Shown here piece after piece: positions 31,125-42,325 of a DNA stretch of 64,000 bases. Within the stretch, counting starts at the first letter, position 1; every line of letters begins with the position of its first letter. A program made the position numbers and the translations under genes. Source of the stretch: Melioribacter roseus. Lineage in GTDB: Bacteria > Bacteroidota > Ignavibacteria > Ignavibacteriales > Melioribacteraceae. The notes under the pieces are model-generated. The model was given only the letters and a program-made list of their open reading frames with translations, made no database searches and was not told where the DNA came from. The stretch is taken from assembly GCA_020722005.1 (NCBI GenBank), contig DYLP01000005.1, forward strand, positions 1-64,000, given 5' to 3'.

Positions 31125-31358
31125 ATGAAGATTACTACAAATTCATTTGGCAATTATTCTCTCAATCGTATTAATCAAAATCATCAAATTCAAAAAACAC
31201 AAATAGATAAAAAAAACGAATTAACCAGTGCCGAAAAGCAATTCTTCGCCAATCTTTATCCGGAAAAAACGGATGAAATTCTCAAATACGAATTTTATAA
31301 TGCCAAAGGGAAAGTTAGCGGAGTAGTTGTCGGTTCATTATTTGATAAAAGAGGTTAA
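31125..31358 (+). CDS. Hypothetical 77-aa protein between flgC and fliE
   Basis: Tightly packed ORF (1-2 nt gaps on both sides). Confidence 0.6.
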   Translation: MKITTNSFGNYSLNRINQNHQIQKTQIDKKNELTSAEKQFFANLYPEKTDEILKYEFYNAKGKVSGVVVGSLFDKRG

Positions 31359-31360
31359 TC

Positions 31361-31642
31361 ATGAAAATTGAAGGATTAAGCGGATTTATTGCCAATGCTA
31401 TTAACCAGGAGCAGAAAAAGCAGGTCGATTCGGGGAATGTTTTTGCTGAACTGCTAAAAAGTGTAAATCAAGCGCAAGCCGAATCGGCAAAAGCTATTGA
31501 AGACTTTGTTGCAGGCAACGGCGTCGAACTCCACGAAGTTATGATTGCCGGCGAAAAAGCCAAAACAAGTCTCGAGTTGCTAATGGAAATCAGAAACAAA
31601 ACAATTGATATGTACAAAGAATTAACTAAAATACCGATATAA
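31361..31642 (+). CDS. fliE: Flagellar hook-basal body complex protein FliE
   Basis: ELHEVMIAGEKAKTSLELLMEIRNKTIDMYKELTKIPI. Confidence 0.95.
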   Translation: MKIEGLSGFIANAINQEQKKQVDSGNVFAELLKSVNQAQAESAKAIEDFVAGNGVELHEVMIAGEKAKTSLELLMEIRNKTIDMYKELTKIPI

Positions 31643-31644
31643 TT

Positions 31645-33273
31645 ATGAATTCAAGTCCATTACAAGCTTTACTCGGAATAATTAACAAACTTAATCCAAA
31701 GCAGAAATTCATGTTAGCCGGTGGTGTGATTTCCACCGTGATTTTGCTCATCGTAATGATCTTTTTTCTTAACGAACCAAATTATACTACGCTTTATACA
31801 GGATTATCAGCCGAAGATGCCTCGAAAGTTGTCGAATACTTGAACAGCCAGAAAATTCAATATAAAATTGACGATAACGGACAGACAATTAAAATTGCCA
31901 GAGAAAAAGTTTATGAAACACGTCTGGCACTTGCCGGAAGAGGAATACCGAGTTCGGGTGTTATTGGATATGAAATATTCGATAAATCTACGATGGGTAT
32001 GTCGGAGTTTATGCAAAAATTGAATTATAAAAGAGCTCTGGAAGGTGAACTAGCGAGAACAATTACTCAAATAGACGGTGTGGAAGGTGCGCGTGTTCAT
32101 ATTGTCATCCCGCAAAAAACAATTTTCAAAGAGGAAGAAAAATTACCTTCGGCGTCTGTCGTTCTTAAATTGCGTAACAATAATTTTATCGGTAAAGAAA
32201 ATATTTCTTCCATTGTTAATCTGGTTTCGAGCAGTGTAGAGGGATTGCCACCCAGCAGAGTATCGATTATCGATACCAAAGGAAGAATTCTTTCCAACGA
32301 CTCGGAAGAAGGACCACTTGCATTTGCTTCGACAAAACAATACGAAGTTAAGCAATCAGTCGAAAATTACCTTGCGAAAAAGGCTCAATCGTTGCTCGAC
32401 AATATTCTGGGTTATGGAAATTCGGTAGTCAAGGTAAATGCAGATCTTAATTTTGATCAGGTTGAAAAAACGATGGAGCAATACGACCCTGAGTCGCAGG
32501 TTGCAATAAGCGAGCAAACAATCAAGTCGAATAATGCTGGCAGCTCGCTGAAGGACACAACCGTTCAATCGAGCGAAAACTCTCTTACTAATTATGAAAT
32601 AAGCAAAACCATTCAAAAAGTTGTTGAAGGCAGTGGAAATATAATACGTCTGAGCGTTGCAGCTGTGGTCAATGATATTCCAAAAGAAGTAGAAAAAGAA
32701 GGTAAGAAAGAGATCGTTTACGAACCTCGCTCCCCGGAACAGTTAAAAAAACTGGAAGAACTCGTTAAAAATGCAGTTGGAATCGACCCTCAGCGCAACG
32801 ATCAATTTTCTCTTGTTAGTATTCCGTTTGAAGTGAATCAAATTGAAGAAATGCAAGAAGAGAAAGGTGCGTTCGGTAGCATCCCGAATGCCGACGAATG
32901 GATGAATGTATTGATTATGCTCTTCGCTATTATCTCTGCAATCTTTGTACTTAAGAGTCTGATGAAGAAACTGAAAAACGAAAAAATAATAATAGGAACA
33001 ATTAACACTGCAGCGGCAGCCGATTCACTTGCACTTAGCGGGGGCAGCAGCGCCGGCGCATTGACTCAAGCGCGTGCATCGTCCAATTTGATGAATCAAT
33101 TAGCTCAACCGCGAAAGAGACCAATGCTTAAGATTAATGACATCGAAGATGAAATTTCAGATGAAGCCGTTGCTAAAAAAACACAGCAGGAAAAAATCAT
33201 CAATTACGTCACTAAAAATCCGGGTGAAGCAGCTAAATTAATAAACGCATGGATGCACGAAGATGAAATCTGA
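31645..33273 (+). CDS. fliF: Flagellar MS-ring protein FliF
   Basis: YTTLYTGLSAEDASKVVEYL, NYKRALEGELARTITQIDGVEGARVHIVIPQ. Confidence 0.96.
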   Translation: MNSSPLQALLGIINKLNPKQKFMLAGGVISTVILLIVMIFFLNEPNYTTLYTGLSAEDASKVVEYLNSQKIQYKIDDNGQTIKIAREKVYETRLALAGRGIPSSGVIGYEIFDKSTMGMSEFMQKLNYKRALEGELARTITQIDGVEGARVHIVIPQKTIFKEEEKLPSASVVLKLRNNNFIGKENISSIVNLVSSSVEGLPPSRVSIIDTKGRILSNDSEEGPLAFASTKQYEVKQSVENYLAKKAQSLLDNILGYGNSVVKVNADLNFDQVEKTMEQYDPESQVAISEQTIKSNNAGSSLKDTTVQSSENSLTNYEISKTIQKVVEGSGNIIRLSVAAVVNDIPKEVEKEGKKEIVYEPRSPEQLKKLEELVKNAVGIDPQRNDQFSLVSIPFEVNQIEEMQEEKGAFGSIPNADEWMNVLIMLFAIISAIFVLKSLMKKLKNEKIIIGTINTAAAADSLALSGGSSAGALTQARASSNLMNQLAQPRKRPMLKINDIEDEISDEAVAKKTQQEKIINYVTKNPGEAAKLINAWMHEDEI

Positions 33274-34297
33274 GAAACAACAGGAAGCATTTCTCGAAGA
33301 CGTCAGCGGAGTACAAAAAGCCGCAATGCTAATGGTGGCATTGAATGTCGAAGCCGCCTCGGCTGTACTGAAGTATCTCGATCCAAGCGACATAGAAGTT
33401 ATTTCCGCTGAAATCACGAGAGTTAAAAATATACCTTCAAAGGTTGCCGATAAAGTTATTGAAGAATTTTATGGTATGGTTACAGCACGCGAATATGTGC
33501 TCGAAGGAGGTATCGATTATGCACAGGCAATACTTGAAAAAACTTTTGGACCACCAAAAGCAGCCGAGATTATTGATAAAGTTAAAAGGCTGACTACATT
33601 AAAAGGTTTCGATGTTCTTAAAAAAGCCGAACCGACACAGCTTATTAACTTCCTCAGTAAAGAACATCCACAAACAATGGCATTAATTCTTTCGCAGCTG
33701 AGTCCAGATCAAACTGCGGCTGCGTTGAAAGAATTACCTGAAGACCTCAGAATCGACGTTGCACACCGAATTGCCACATTGGGTAAAATTGCTCCTCAAA
33801 CACTCAAACAAATTGAGCATGTAGTAGATGAAATTGCAGGGCTTTCGATGAGTCAATCGGTAGGCAAACTCGGAGGGGCAAAATGCCTGGCTGGCATTTT
33901 GAATCGATTGAATGTCACACTTACTAAAGATATACTCAATAAAATGGAAGAAATTGATCCGGAAACAGCTTACGAAGTTAAAAGATTGATGTTCATCTTC
34001 GACGAAATTATAAACATCTCAGATAAAGACCTTCAAAAAATATTGCGCGAGGTCGACCGTAAGGATCTTGCGTTATCACTAAAAATTGCCGACGAAAGAT
34101 TAAAAGAAAAAATCTTTAGAAATATGTCCGAACGTGCTGCTGACCTTCTCAAAGAAGAACTTCAATATATGGGTAAAGTTAAATTGAAAGAAGTTGAAAC
34201 TGCCCAGGGCAGAATAATCGACATAATTAAAAATCTTGAAGAAGCAGGTGAAATATCATTGAACATGAGGGGTGGTCCGGAGGAAGTTTATGTCTAA
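33263..34297 (+). CDS. fliG: Flagellar motor switch protein FliG
   Basis: EHPQTMALILSQLSPDQTAAALKELPEDLRIDVAHRIATLG, MSERAADLLKEEL. Confidence 0.97.
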   Translation: MKSEKQQEAFLEDVSGVQKAAMLMVALNVEAASAVLKYLDPSDIEVISAEITRVKNIPSKVADKVIEEFYGMVTAREYVLEGGIDYAQAILEKTFGPPKAAEIIDKVKRLTTLKGFDVLKKAEPTQLINFLSKEHPQTMALILSQLSPDQTAAALKELPEDLRIDVAHRIATLGKIAPQTLKQIEHVVDEIAGLSMSQSVGKLGGAKCLAGILNRLNVTLTKDILNKMEEIDPETAYEVKRLMFIFDEIINISDKDLQKILREVDRKDLALSLKIADERLKEKIFRNMSERAADLLKEELQYMGKVKLKEVETAQGRIIDIIKNLEEAGEISLNMRGGPEEVYV

Positions 34298-34913
34298 CGT
34301 CCTTAAAATTAATGCTGGTAAAGCAATTCCGACTGTTAAAGTTTCTTCGAAAACCCAGGTGGTTGAAGAAGTTAATAATTATGATTCTGCCCAGCAACGT
34401 ATTGAAGAAGCTTATAAGAAAGGCTTCGATGAAGGACGCAAAAAAGGACGCTTTGAAATCGAAAAGGACTATTCCGAAAAACTTTTTCAAAAGTACGAAG
34501 AAATTTATCATATACTTACTGCGTACGAACAAAAAATGGAAGAATATGAAACGGCTTTCGAATTATTGGTAGTAAACACCGCCGTTGAAATAGCTCGCAA
34601 AATAGTACGCCATGAAGTAGAAAAAGAAACTTTGATTAACGAAAATCTCAAAGATGCCATTTCAAAAATTATCGGTGCAAACGAAGTAATTATAAAACTT
34701 AATCCTTCAGACAAAGATGAGCTGAACGAATACAGTAGAAATCTATTGAACAACAGTTCATTCAATAAAATAAAATTTGAGTCAGACGAAAGAATTGAAA
34801 AAGGAGGTTGCCTCGTAGAAACTGAAATTGGTAACGTGGATGCGCGTATTTCGAGCCAGCTTGAGGAACTCCGATTAAAATTAGAAGAATCGATAAATAA
34901 GAAAAACCAATGA
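34290..34913 (+). CDS. fliH: Flagellar assembly protein FliH
   Basis: Between fliG and fliI; KKGFDEGRKKGRFE, VNTAVEIARKIVRHEVE; ATG at 34290 with upstream GGAGGAAG. Confidence 0.9.
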   Translation: MSNVLKINAGKAIPTVKVSSKTQVVEEVNNYDSAQQRIEEAYKKGFDEGRKKGRFEIEKDYSEKLFQKYEEIYHILTAYEQKMEEYETAFELLVVNTAVEIARKIVRHEVEKETLINENLKDAISKIIGANEVIIKLNPSDKDELNEYSRNLLNNSSFNKIKFESDERIEKGGCLVETEIGNVDARISSQLEELRLKLEESINKKNQ

Positions 34914-36235
34914 TCGAACTGGAAAGCGTAGTCGAAAATTATCGTCGTGTTATTGAAATAACCGATCCATTGAAAGTTAACGGACGCGTGCTAGACGTGG
35001 TCGGTTTAATAATAGTTTCTGTTGGACCTAATGCAGTTATGGGCGAAGTGTGCAGTATTGTAGACAGGGACGGCAACGAAATATGCAAATCGGAAGTTGT
35101 CGGTTTCAAAGAAGGGAAAGTATTGTCGATAGCATTGGGAGAAGTACACTCAATTTCTCCGGCATGCGAAATTAAAGCTACAGGCAGAGGTTTTTATGTA
35201 GGCGTTGGGCATGAATTACTGGGCAGGGTTATAGATGGACTGGGCAATCCAATCGACGGTAAAGGAGAAATTAATTTTACTGCATACCGCGAAGCGCATC
35301 GAGAAGCTCCAAATCCACTAACAAGAAAAAGAATTACAACACCACTGCAAACAGGAATACGGGCTATCGACGGATTGTTAACAATTGGTAAAGGACAGAG
35401 AATTGGAATTTTTGCTGGTAGCGGTGTCGGTAAAAGCGTTACTCTCGGTATGATTGCAAGAAATACAAGCGCTGATATCAACGTTATTTCATTAATTGGC
35501 GAACGAGGAAGAGAAGTAAGAGAATTTATTGAACGTGACCTCGGTGAAGAGGGATTAAAACGTTCAGTAGTCGTAGTTGCCACCAGCGATAAATCACCAT
35601 TGATTAGAATGAAAGGTGCCTATGTGGGCACCACTATTGCTGAATATTTCAGAGACCAGGGACTCAACGTACTGCTGATGATGGATTCCGTTACACGTTT
35701 TGCAATGGCTCAACGTGAAGTTGGTCTTACGATTGGCGAGCCGCCTACAACTAAAGGATATACTCCATCCGTCTTTGCATTATTACCAAAATTACTCGAA
35801 AGAGCCGGCAATTCCGACAAAGGATCAATTACCGGAATTTATACGGTACTTGTAGACGGAGACGATATGGTCGAACCGATTGCCGATGCTGTTCGGTCGA
35901 TTCTCGATGGACATATAGTACTTTCCAGAAAACTTGCAAACAAAGGACATTATCCTGCAATTGATACTCTTCAAAGTGTAAGCAGAGTTATGCCCGATAT
36001 TATCGATTCCGAACATTATAAAAAAGTCATGTCTTTTAACGAGCTACTGGCTACTTATCGCGAAGCCGAAGACCTGATTAATATTGGTGCTTATGCAAAA
36101 GGAAGCAATCCCAAAATTGACCTTGCAATTGGTAGAATTGAAGCTTTGAACGCTTTCCTTAAACAGGGAATATTCGAAAAAGCAAATTATCCGGATAGCA
36201 TTGAAAAACTACGTCATTTGATCGATTATAATTAG
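34910..36235 (+). CDS. fliI: Flagellum-specific ATPase FliI
   Basis: GIFAGSGVGKSVTLGMIAR Walker A, LLMMDSVTRFAMAQREVGLTIGEPPTTKGYTPSVFALLPKLLERAG. Confidence 0.97.
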   Translation: MIELESVVENYRRVIEITDPLKVNGRVLDVVGLIIVSVGPNAVMGEVCSIVDRDGNEICKSEVVGFKEGKVLSIALGEVHSISPACEIKATGRGFYVGVGHELLGRVIDGLGNPIDGKGEINFTAYREAHREAPNPLTRKRITTPLQTGIRAIDGLLTIGKGQRIGIFAGSGVGKSVTLGMIARNTSADINVISLIGERGREVREFIERDLGEEGLKRSVVVVATSDKSPLIRMKGAYVGTTIAEYFRDQGLNVLLMMDSVTRFAMAQREVGLTIGEPPTTKGYTPSVFALLPKLLERAGNSDKGSITGIYTVLVDGDDMVEPIADAVRSILDGHIVLSRKLANKGHYPAIDTLQSVSRVMPDIIDSEHYKKVMSFNELLATYREAEDLINIGAYAKGSNPKIDLAIGRIEALNAFLKQGIFEKANYPDSIEKLRHLIDYN

Positions 36236-36244
36236 GAAAAATGA

Positions 36245-36676
36245 ATGTCTGAATTTAAATATAAATTCGAGTCGATTTTACGCATTAAAAATATACTTGA
36301 AAAAAAAGTATTGAAAGAAATAGCATCAATCGAACTAGAAATAAGCAAAGCTGAAGACTATAAAAAAAAACTGATACAAAAATTAAAAAATTTGAATGAT
36401 TCCACATTGAAAGGGAAAATAAAAGCACTCGAATACCAGAGTCTAAAAGCTCATTGTAAACTTATTGAAAAAGAGATTGAGAGTGCAGAGCGTAGAATAC
36501 TTGATCTAAACAATAAAAAAAAGTTGAAGTACGAGGAATTGAAAGAAAGAACCAAAGAAAGACGCATAATCGAGAAGTTAAAGGAAAAGAAGTATGAAGA
36601 ATTTATGATGGAAAGTAATAGAAAAGAACTGAAGTATCTCGATGAAATCGCAATAAATAATTTTAACAGGAAATAA
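36245..36676 (+). CDS. fliJ: Flagellar export protein FliJ
   Basis: KFESILRIKNILEKK..., all-helical coiled coil directly after fliI. Confidence 0.85.
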   Translation: MSEFKYKFESILRIKNILEKKVLKEIASIELEISKAEDYKKKLIQKLKNLNDSTLKGKIKALEYQSLKAHCKLIEKEIESAERRILDLNNKKKLKYEELKERTKERRIIEKLKEKKYEEFMMESNRKELKYLDEIAINNFNRK

Positions 36677-36678
36677 AA

Positions 36679-37275
36679 GTGAACGGCAAAGTAATAATAT
36701 CATTTATTCTTGCATTTATAATAGTCACCGTTTTAATGATTTACGGCGCTACAAATTATCGAAATATATTCGCTTTCGACTTTACGCCTGTTTCAGAACT
36801 TAAAGCTGCACAAGCAAAAGTGGCAAAAAACGCCGTACCAAAGAAAAAAGAAAAATTCAACCCATTTAATAATAAAGAAGAAAAAAAAGCGTATGACTTC
36901 TCCGATAACGGAGCATATGATACTATGACAGTCAGTCTTAAAGATTCTTCTACGTTAATAGACAGTATCAACGTATTGCTTGCCGAAATACGCAAATTGA
37001 AAAATGAGAAAGAAAAACTTCTTGAAAATCAGAAAACTATAAAAGAAGACAAAAATTTGCAGGTTCCAAATGACCAGCAAAAGTACAAAGAATGGATAAA
37101 AAATACGGTAAAACTGTATGAGGCAATGGATACAAAAAAAGCAGCTAAAATAATTCAGAATTATTCCGATAATATAGCGAGAGACATAATATTTTCTATG
37201 AAAAAGAAAAAAGCAGCAGAAATTATTGCAGAACTTAAACCTGAAATCGCAAACAGAATCATAAGTTTACAATGA
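36679..37275 (+). CDS. Flagellar MotE/MgtE-N-like membrane protein
   Basis: N-terminal TM, coiled coil, KLYEAMDTKKAAKIIQNYSDNIARDIIFSMKKKKAAEIIAELKPEIANRI; GTG start. Confidence 0.75.
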   Translation: MNGKVIISFILAFIIVTVLMIYGATNYRNIFAFDFTPVSELKAAQAKVAKNAVPKKKEKFNPFNNKEEKKAYDFSDNGAYDTMTVSLKDSSTLIDSINVLLAEIRKLKNEKEKLLENQKTIKEDKNLQVPNDQQKYKEWIKNTVKLYEAMDTKKAAKIIQNYSDNIARDIIFSMKKKKAAEIIAELKPEIANRIISLQ

Positions 37276-39437
37276 TGAACTTCAATCCGTTATTTATTGA
37301 TAATAATTTAAGCCATCTCGGACTCGGTGCTCTTCAGCAAAGCGGGAAAGTGTCTGTGGGTCAGGGAACTAAAAATTATCTGTTTGCGGATATCATTAAA
37401 GTTTATGGAGAGGAATTAAACGTAGAAAACTCTGTGCTGAACAATGATCTGCTGGTAAACCTCGAAGGTCTTAAAGATTTTATCGTTACTAAAACGGATA
37501 CGAAAATTATTGAAGGATTCCAGAATAGTCTTAACAATCTCGAAGACATCTCTTTAGTGTCCAACTCAAATTCAGTTAATATTGACGACGCAAAAATTTC
37601 CTCGAAAGTATTTGTGCTAACCGCGGATAATTTGCTTGCTTTCCTCGGAAGTATAAATAACATCATTTCGGAATCTGAAACTGCACAGACAAATAACCCG
37701 TCCGGGAGTATTTTATTTTATCTGAATGACTTTAAAAATACCCCGACGGCAGGCATCGATTCGAACAAACAGCTACTCGATATCAAAAAATTGTTCTCCG
37801 TTATGTCGAATAAAGAACCCATTAAATTCAATTTTACTACAAACGGAGAAAAATTAACGGTTGTCATAAGTCAGTTATACGAAAAAGAAAATAAATCCGA
37901 ACATAAGGAACACAATGTTAGTGGCGAAGACGATAGAGCAACAGATACTGAGAAATTGGCTCTGTCTCAAAATCTGTTGCTGAATATACCCGGATTCAGC
38001 GAGATTGAAAAAGCCGACACGGAATATTATAAAATAGAAATTGTGCATATTCATAAAGGCGAACAAAAGATCTTTGATATAAAGACCGGCGAAATGAGGC
38101 AACCGGAAATTGATAATTCTGAAATTATTCCTGATAAGAGTGAACAAAAAAATGGAAACGGGGCAAAACTCTATCCTTCAGAAAATAATAAAGAATTTAG
38201 TACGGATAAAATTGTCGGCGAGATAAAACCCGCTGTTAAAAGTGATAAAAGTCCAGAGCTGCAGGAAACGGGAGATACTGGGATTGACCTTACAAAACTC
38301 AATCTTGATGACCTGAATACAAAACTGACAAAAGAAGAATTTCGTAAGTTACAGGAAGCCCTTAATTCGAAAGAAAGGAAAGTCGATTCTTCAGGAAAAG
38401 TAAATTCAAAAATTGTTATAGTCGACAATAATAAGAGCATTACTGAATTTAATCCACCAGTAATTAAGAAAGAGATACCGACCAGGAATAAATTATCCAG
38501 CGATGATAAAGAAGGCTTACACTTAAAAGAAAATCTATATAATATAAATGACAATATTAATAACGTATCAACAGGGAAGAGCAATAAATTTAATGATGGT
38601 GTATTAATTGACATTGATAAAAAAGTAAGCGATACGACTTCGTTCGAAAAAATAACTCATACAGATAAACCTGAAACTGTAACGCAAGTAAAAATTAATC
38701 CTGAAATTAAGACAGAGAAAGTTGTTGAAACGAATTTGACATTGTCAACTAATGGCGAAGCGAACTACGTACGTAAACCAGAAATGAATCTGAATAAGGA
38801 CGATAAGGACAACGACCAGCAAAAAGAACAATATGTCGAAGCAAAAGAAACTACGGTAAAAGAACAAAAAGAAACCGACAAAAAACATTTCCTGAACGAG
38901 CAATTCAACAAAGAATTTAGTAAACAACAGGAAAGTGTGTTTAATAAACCTGAAATTGAGTCCGGAAAAGTTATCTCTAACGACAGTCATGCAAAAGTTG
39001 AGTACAGTAGTTACAGAACTGAAAACATGGAAGAATTCTTCAAAACTATAAAAGCATCAGAAATAATATCTGAAATTGTAAAGAACGTTGACGGTTCGAA
39101 ACAACATCTCAGCTTCAAACTTGAACCTGAGACTCTCGGGAAATTGACCGTATCCATCGACTACGTCAATAATAAATTACACGCAAACATAGAAGTTGAA
39201 AACGAGCAGATTAAACAATTTGTCCAATCCAATCTCGAGCAGCTTAAAAGTAATTTACAGAATAACGGCATCCAGGTAAGCAGTCTAAATGTGGGTCTTA
39301 ATAACAGCGAACAAAAAAATACAAAGTATGTAAATCCCAAAAGAAAGTTTTATGGAAAAATTGCAGAAATTAAAACAGAAAATTCTTCTGAAGTGAAGAA
39401 AATGATGGGTTACAACACATACGACTTTTTAGTATAG
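37272..39437 (+). CDS. fliK: Flagellar hook-length control protein FliK
   Basis: Long low-complexity N-terminus; C-terminal [55 protein letters not shown]. Confidence 0.92.
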   Translation: MMNFNPLFIDNNLSHLGLGALQQSGKVSVGQGTKNYLFADIIKVYGEELNVENSVLNNDLLVNLEGLKDFIVTKTDTKIIEGFQNSLNNLEDISLVSNSNSVNIDDAKISSKVFVLTADNLLAFLGSINNIISESETAQTNNPSGSILFYLNDFKNTPTAGIDSNKQLLDIKKLFSVMSNKEPIKFNFTTNGEKLTVVISQLYEKENKSEHKEHNVSGEDDRATDTEKLALSQNLLLNIPGFSEIEKADTEYYKIEIVHIHKGEQKIFDIKTGEMRQPEIDNSEIIPDKSEQKNGNGAKLYPSENNKEFSTDKIVGEIKPAVKSDKSPELQETGDTGIDLTKLNLDDLNTKLTKEEFRKLQEALNSKERKVDSSGKVNSKIVIVDNNKSITEFNPPVIKKEIPTRNKLSSDDKEGLHLKENLYNINDNINNVSTGKSNKFNDGVLIDIDKKVSDTTSFEKITHTDKPETVTQVKINPEIKTEKVVETNLTLSTNGEANYVRKPEMNLNKDDKDNDQQKEQYVEAKETTVKEQKETDKKHFLNEQFNKEFSKQQESVFNKPEIESGKVISNDSHAKVEYSSYRTENMEEFFKTIKASEIISEIVKNVDGSKQHLSFKLEPETLGKLTVSIDYVNNKLHANIEVENEQIKQFVQSNLEQLKSNLQNNGIQVSSLNVGLNNSEQKNTKYVNPKRKFYGKIAEIKTENSSEVKKMMGYNTYDFLV

Positions 39438-39447
39438 GAGAAATAAC

Positions 39448-40134
39448 ATGGTATCGGATGTAAGTTCAAGTAGTGCGGTCAGTACGAGTTCAAATGTATC
39501 TGCCAATAAGAGTGTTTTGGGCAAGGATGATTTTTTGAAATTAATGATTGCGCAATTAAAAAATCAGGACCCGCTTAATCCAATGGATGGTACTGAGTAT
39601 GCTTCGCAGCTGGCTCAATTCAGCTCGCTTGAACAACTTACTAATCTGAACGATTATCTGAAACAGAGTGTCGATGCGAATTATCTTCTTACACAATCGA
39701 TCAACAATACAATGCTGGCAAATCTTATTGGTAAGGAAGTAAAAATTAGCGGGAATTCAATTAAAGTCGCAGGTCAGGATTCGATTACTTTAGGATACGA
39801 TATTCCAGACGGTGTAAAATCAGTAAAAATTAATATTTATAACCAATACGGTACACTGGTTAAAACAATTGAGTCACCGAATAAAAAAGGAAGTAATTAT
39901 GTCGACTGGGATTTAATCGACGGCAACGGCTATCGCGTTGCAGACGGAGATTATACTTTCGAAGTAAAGGCATACAATTACAATAATGAAGAAGTTGAAG
40001 TAACTCAGTATAAATCCGGTCCGATTGACGGAATAAAATATACCGAATCCGGCACATTATTGATTATAAACGGAGTAGAATATTCGGCTGGAGATATTCT
40101 TGAAATCATAAACAAAAAAGGAGGTGATAGTTAA
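39448..40134 (+). CDS. flgD: Flagellar hook assembly protein FlgD
   Basis: [41 protein letters not shown]. Confidence 0.96.
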   Translation: MVSDVSSSSAVSTSSNVSANKSVLGKDDFLKLMIAQLKNQDPLNPMDGTEYASQLAQFSSLEQLTNLNDYLKQSVDANYLLTQSINNTMLANLIGKEVKISGNSIKVAGQDSITLGYDIPDGVKSVKINIYNQYGTLVKTIESPNKKGSNYVDWDLIDGNGYRVADGDYTFEVKAYNYNNEEVEVTQYKSGPIDGIKYTESGTLLIINGVEYSAGDILEIINKKGGDS

Positions 40135-40526
40135 TGGCCGAAATTAATGGCATTTCGGTTCCTTTTGTTCCGATTGTTGGGAATAACACTGCGGTCAGGA
40201 ATGCTCGTGATCCTGTTAAAGCCTCGTTCGATGCGATTTTTCAGCAGGAACTCGAAAAGGTTAAATTTTCCAATCATGCACTAAAGCGCCTGGAATCGAG
40301 AAACATTCAACTGGGCGAGGAAGATTTGACAAAGATTCAAAATGCTGTTGAAAAAGCCGAATCGAAAGGCGCACGTGACTCATTGATTCTGATGGACCTT
40401 TCGGCAAACGAACGCAAGGCAGCTTTTATTGTAAATATTCCGAACCGTACGGTTGTTACTGCAATCGAGGTCGAAAACGCTGAAGAAAATGTATTTACTA
40501 ACATCGACAGCGTAGTTTTTGCTTAA
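40134..40526 (+). CDS. Flagellar operon protein (TIGR02530-like)
   Basis: FSNHALKRLESRNIQLGEEDLTKIQNAVEKAESKGARDSLIL between flgD and flgE. Confidence 0.88.
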   Translation: MAEINGISVPFVPIVGNNTAVRNARDPVKASFDAIFQQELEKVKFSNHALKRLESRNIQLGEEDLTKIQNAVEKAESKGARDSLILMDLSANERKAAFIVNIPNRTVVTAIEVENAEENVFTNIDSVVFA

Positions 40527-40537
40527 ACATAATAATT

Positions 40538-40593
40538 CGGAGCGGGACCTTCCAAGGACGCTCCGGACCTGGCGGACTGACTGAAGCCGGGTC
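40538..40593 (+). promoter_or_regulatory. Tandem GC-rich hairpins in the flgE leader
   Basis: CGGAGCG/CGCTCCG (40538-40544/40559-40565) and GACCTGGC/GCCGGGTC (40566-40573/40586-40593, one GU). Confidence 0.6.
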
Positions 40594-40634
40594 AACTAAA
40601 ATTAAAATAATAATTTAAGTCCAAGGAGGTTAAA

Positions 40635-42311
40635 ATGGCACTTCTTAATTCTCTTTTTGCAGGCGTTTCCGGTCTGCGCAATCACCAATCGATGATGGAT
40701 GTTATTGGTAACAATATCTCGAACGTAAACACCATTGGCTTTAAAGGCTCGCGCGTTACGTTCAGCGATACTTTTAATCAGTTCGTTAAATCGGGTACAA
40801 ACCCGACAAGTACTTCCGGCGGTACTAACTCTTTTCAGGTTGGTCTTGGAATGAAGATTAACTCAATTGACCGAAATTGGAACCAGGGCACATTCGAAAG
40901 AACCGGAATTACTACAGATTTAGCATTGCAGGGTCAGGGTCTCTTTATATTAAAAAGTAACGGTCAACAATTCTACTCAAGAGCCGGTGCTTTTATTTTT
41001 GATGCCGATGGGAAATTAGTAAATCCTCAAAACGGAGCTGTAGTTCAGGGTAAAATTGCAAATGGTCTAGGAGAGATACCCGCTGGTACAACTTTGCAGG
41101 ATATAGTGATTGACAAAAATCTTAGGCTCCCGGCTGTTAAAACAACTGAAGTTGCTTGGGGTGGTAATTTGCAAAGTAGTTCCACAACGATTAGAACAGA
41201 TATTGTTGAACTTGTTGGAAATCTTAAAAAAGAAACTCCTACATCCACGCAATATTTCCCGGGTCCTGCGAATACCGATTGGAGTGTAAGTACGATATAT
41301 AACAAAGATGGTAAGCAATACCAGCTTTGGAGCAGGTATGAAGAAGATACCAGCGGTGCCTGGACATATTACTATGAAATAAGGGACGATGCTGGTAATC
41401 CACTCGGAACTCCGATTACGGGAAGTCAAGCTCTTACGTTTGATTCTCTGACTGGAGCTTGCACTACAAATCAAATAGTTATACAGAATACGAACGAAAA
41501 AATCGAATATAAACTGAATTTTTCTTCTTTAAGTAACTTAATTGCAGACAGCAATGTAGTAACACGAGTCGATAAAGCTGAAGTTCCTGAACCTGTACTC
41601 GGCGCTGTTACTATATTTGATTCTTTGGGTAATCCGCATACATTGTCCGTTAAATTCGAGCACATTGATAATAACCGTTGGAGCTGGAGTGTCTCTATTC
41701 CGTCTACCAGCGGTTCTTTGAGTCCGAATTCCTATGGAGAGATTTATTTTGATCCTAATGGACAAATACAAAGCGTATGGCAAGCAGGCAGCCAGGTAAC
41801 ATCATCCCCGCCAATTCCCAAAGTTACTTTCACTCCGGCAAGCGGCGCTGAAGCCCAGATTATTGATATCGACTTCGGAAGTGGCACTGCAGGCGTTACA
41901 CAAACCAATCTGACTTCACAAATTGCAGCTTTATCGCAAAACGGTTCTGCCTCGGCTGCATTGTCGAATCTTAATATTGACCAGTATGGAAACATTATCG
42001 GCATTTTCTCCAACGGGAATTCAAGAACATTGGCACAGATTATGGTAGCCACATTTAAGAATCTGAATGCTCTCGTAAGTGTAGGCGACAATATGTACAA
42101 TGTGGCAGCCAATAGTGGTGACCCACGTATTGATACTCCTGGAGAAAATTCAGTTACAACAATTCAATCCGGTGCGCTCGAACAATCGAATGTCGACCTG
42201 TCGGAAGAATTTACCAAAATGATTATTTCTCAGAGAGGTTTCCAGGCTAATGCACGCGTTATTACAACCGCTGATAATCTTCTCCAGGAAATAACAAATC
42301 TAATCAGATAA
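40635..42311 (+). CDS. flgE: Flagellar hook protein FlgE
   Basis: SLFAGVSGLRNHQSMMDVIGNNISNVNTIGFKGSRVTFSDTF and C-terminal FTKMIISQRGFQANARVITTADNLLQEI; AAGGAGG RBS. Confidence 0.95.
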   Translation: MALLNSLFAGVSGLRNHQSMMDVIGNNISNVNTIGFKGSRVTFSDTFNQFVKSGTNPTSTSGGTNSFQVGLGMKINSIDRNWNQGTFERTGITTDLALQGQGLFILKSNGQQFYSRAGAFIFDADGKLVNPQNGAVVQGKIANGLGEIPAGTTLQDIVIDKNLRLPAVKTTEVAWGGNLQSSSTTIRTDIVELVGNLKKETPTSTQYFPGPANTDWSVSTIYNKDGKQYQLWSRYEEDTSGAWTYYYEIRDDAGNPLGTPITGSQALTFDSLTGACTTNQIVIQNTNEKIEYKLNFSSLSNLIADSNVVTRVDKAEVPEPVLGAVTIFDSLGNPHTLSVKFEHIDNNRWSWSVSIPSTSGSLSPNSYGEIYFDPNGQIQSVWQAGSQVTSSPPIPKVTFTPASGAEAQIIDIDFGSGTAGVTQTNLTSQIAALSQNGSASAALSNLNIDQYGNIIGIFSNGNSRTLAQIMVATFKNLNALVSVGDNMYNVAANSGDPRIDTPGENSVTTIQSGALEQSNVDLSEEFTKMIISQRGFQANARVITTADNLLQEITNLIR

Positions 42312-42325
42312 TTCTTGAAAAATTG

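Noticed and set aside
34312-34572. Alternative-frame 86-aa ORF inside fliH
   Set aside because: Lys-rich shadow frame; fliH frame and RBS are convincing.
37272-39437. Low-complexity 721-aa protein as a novel family
   Set aside because: C-terminal hook-length-control motif and position identify it as FliK.
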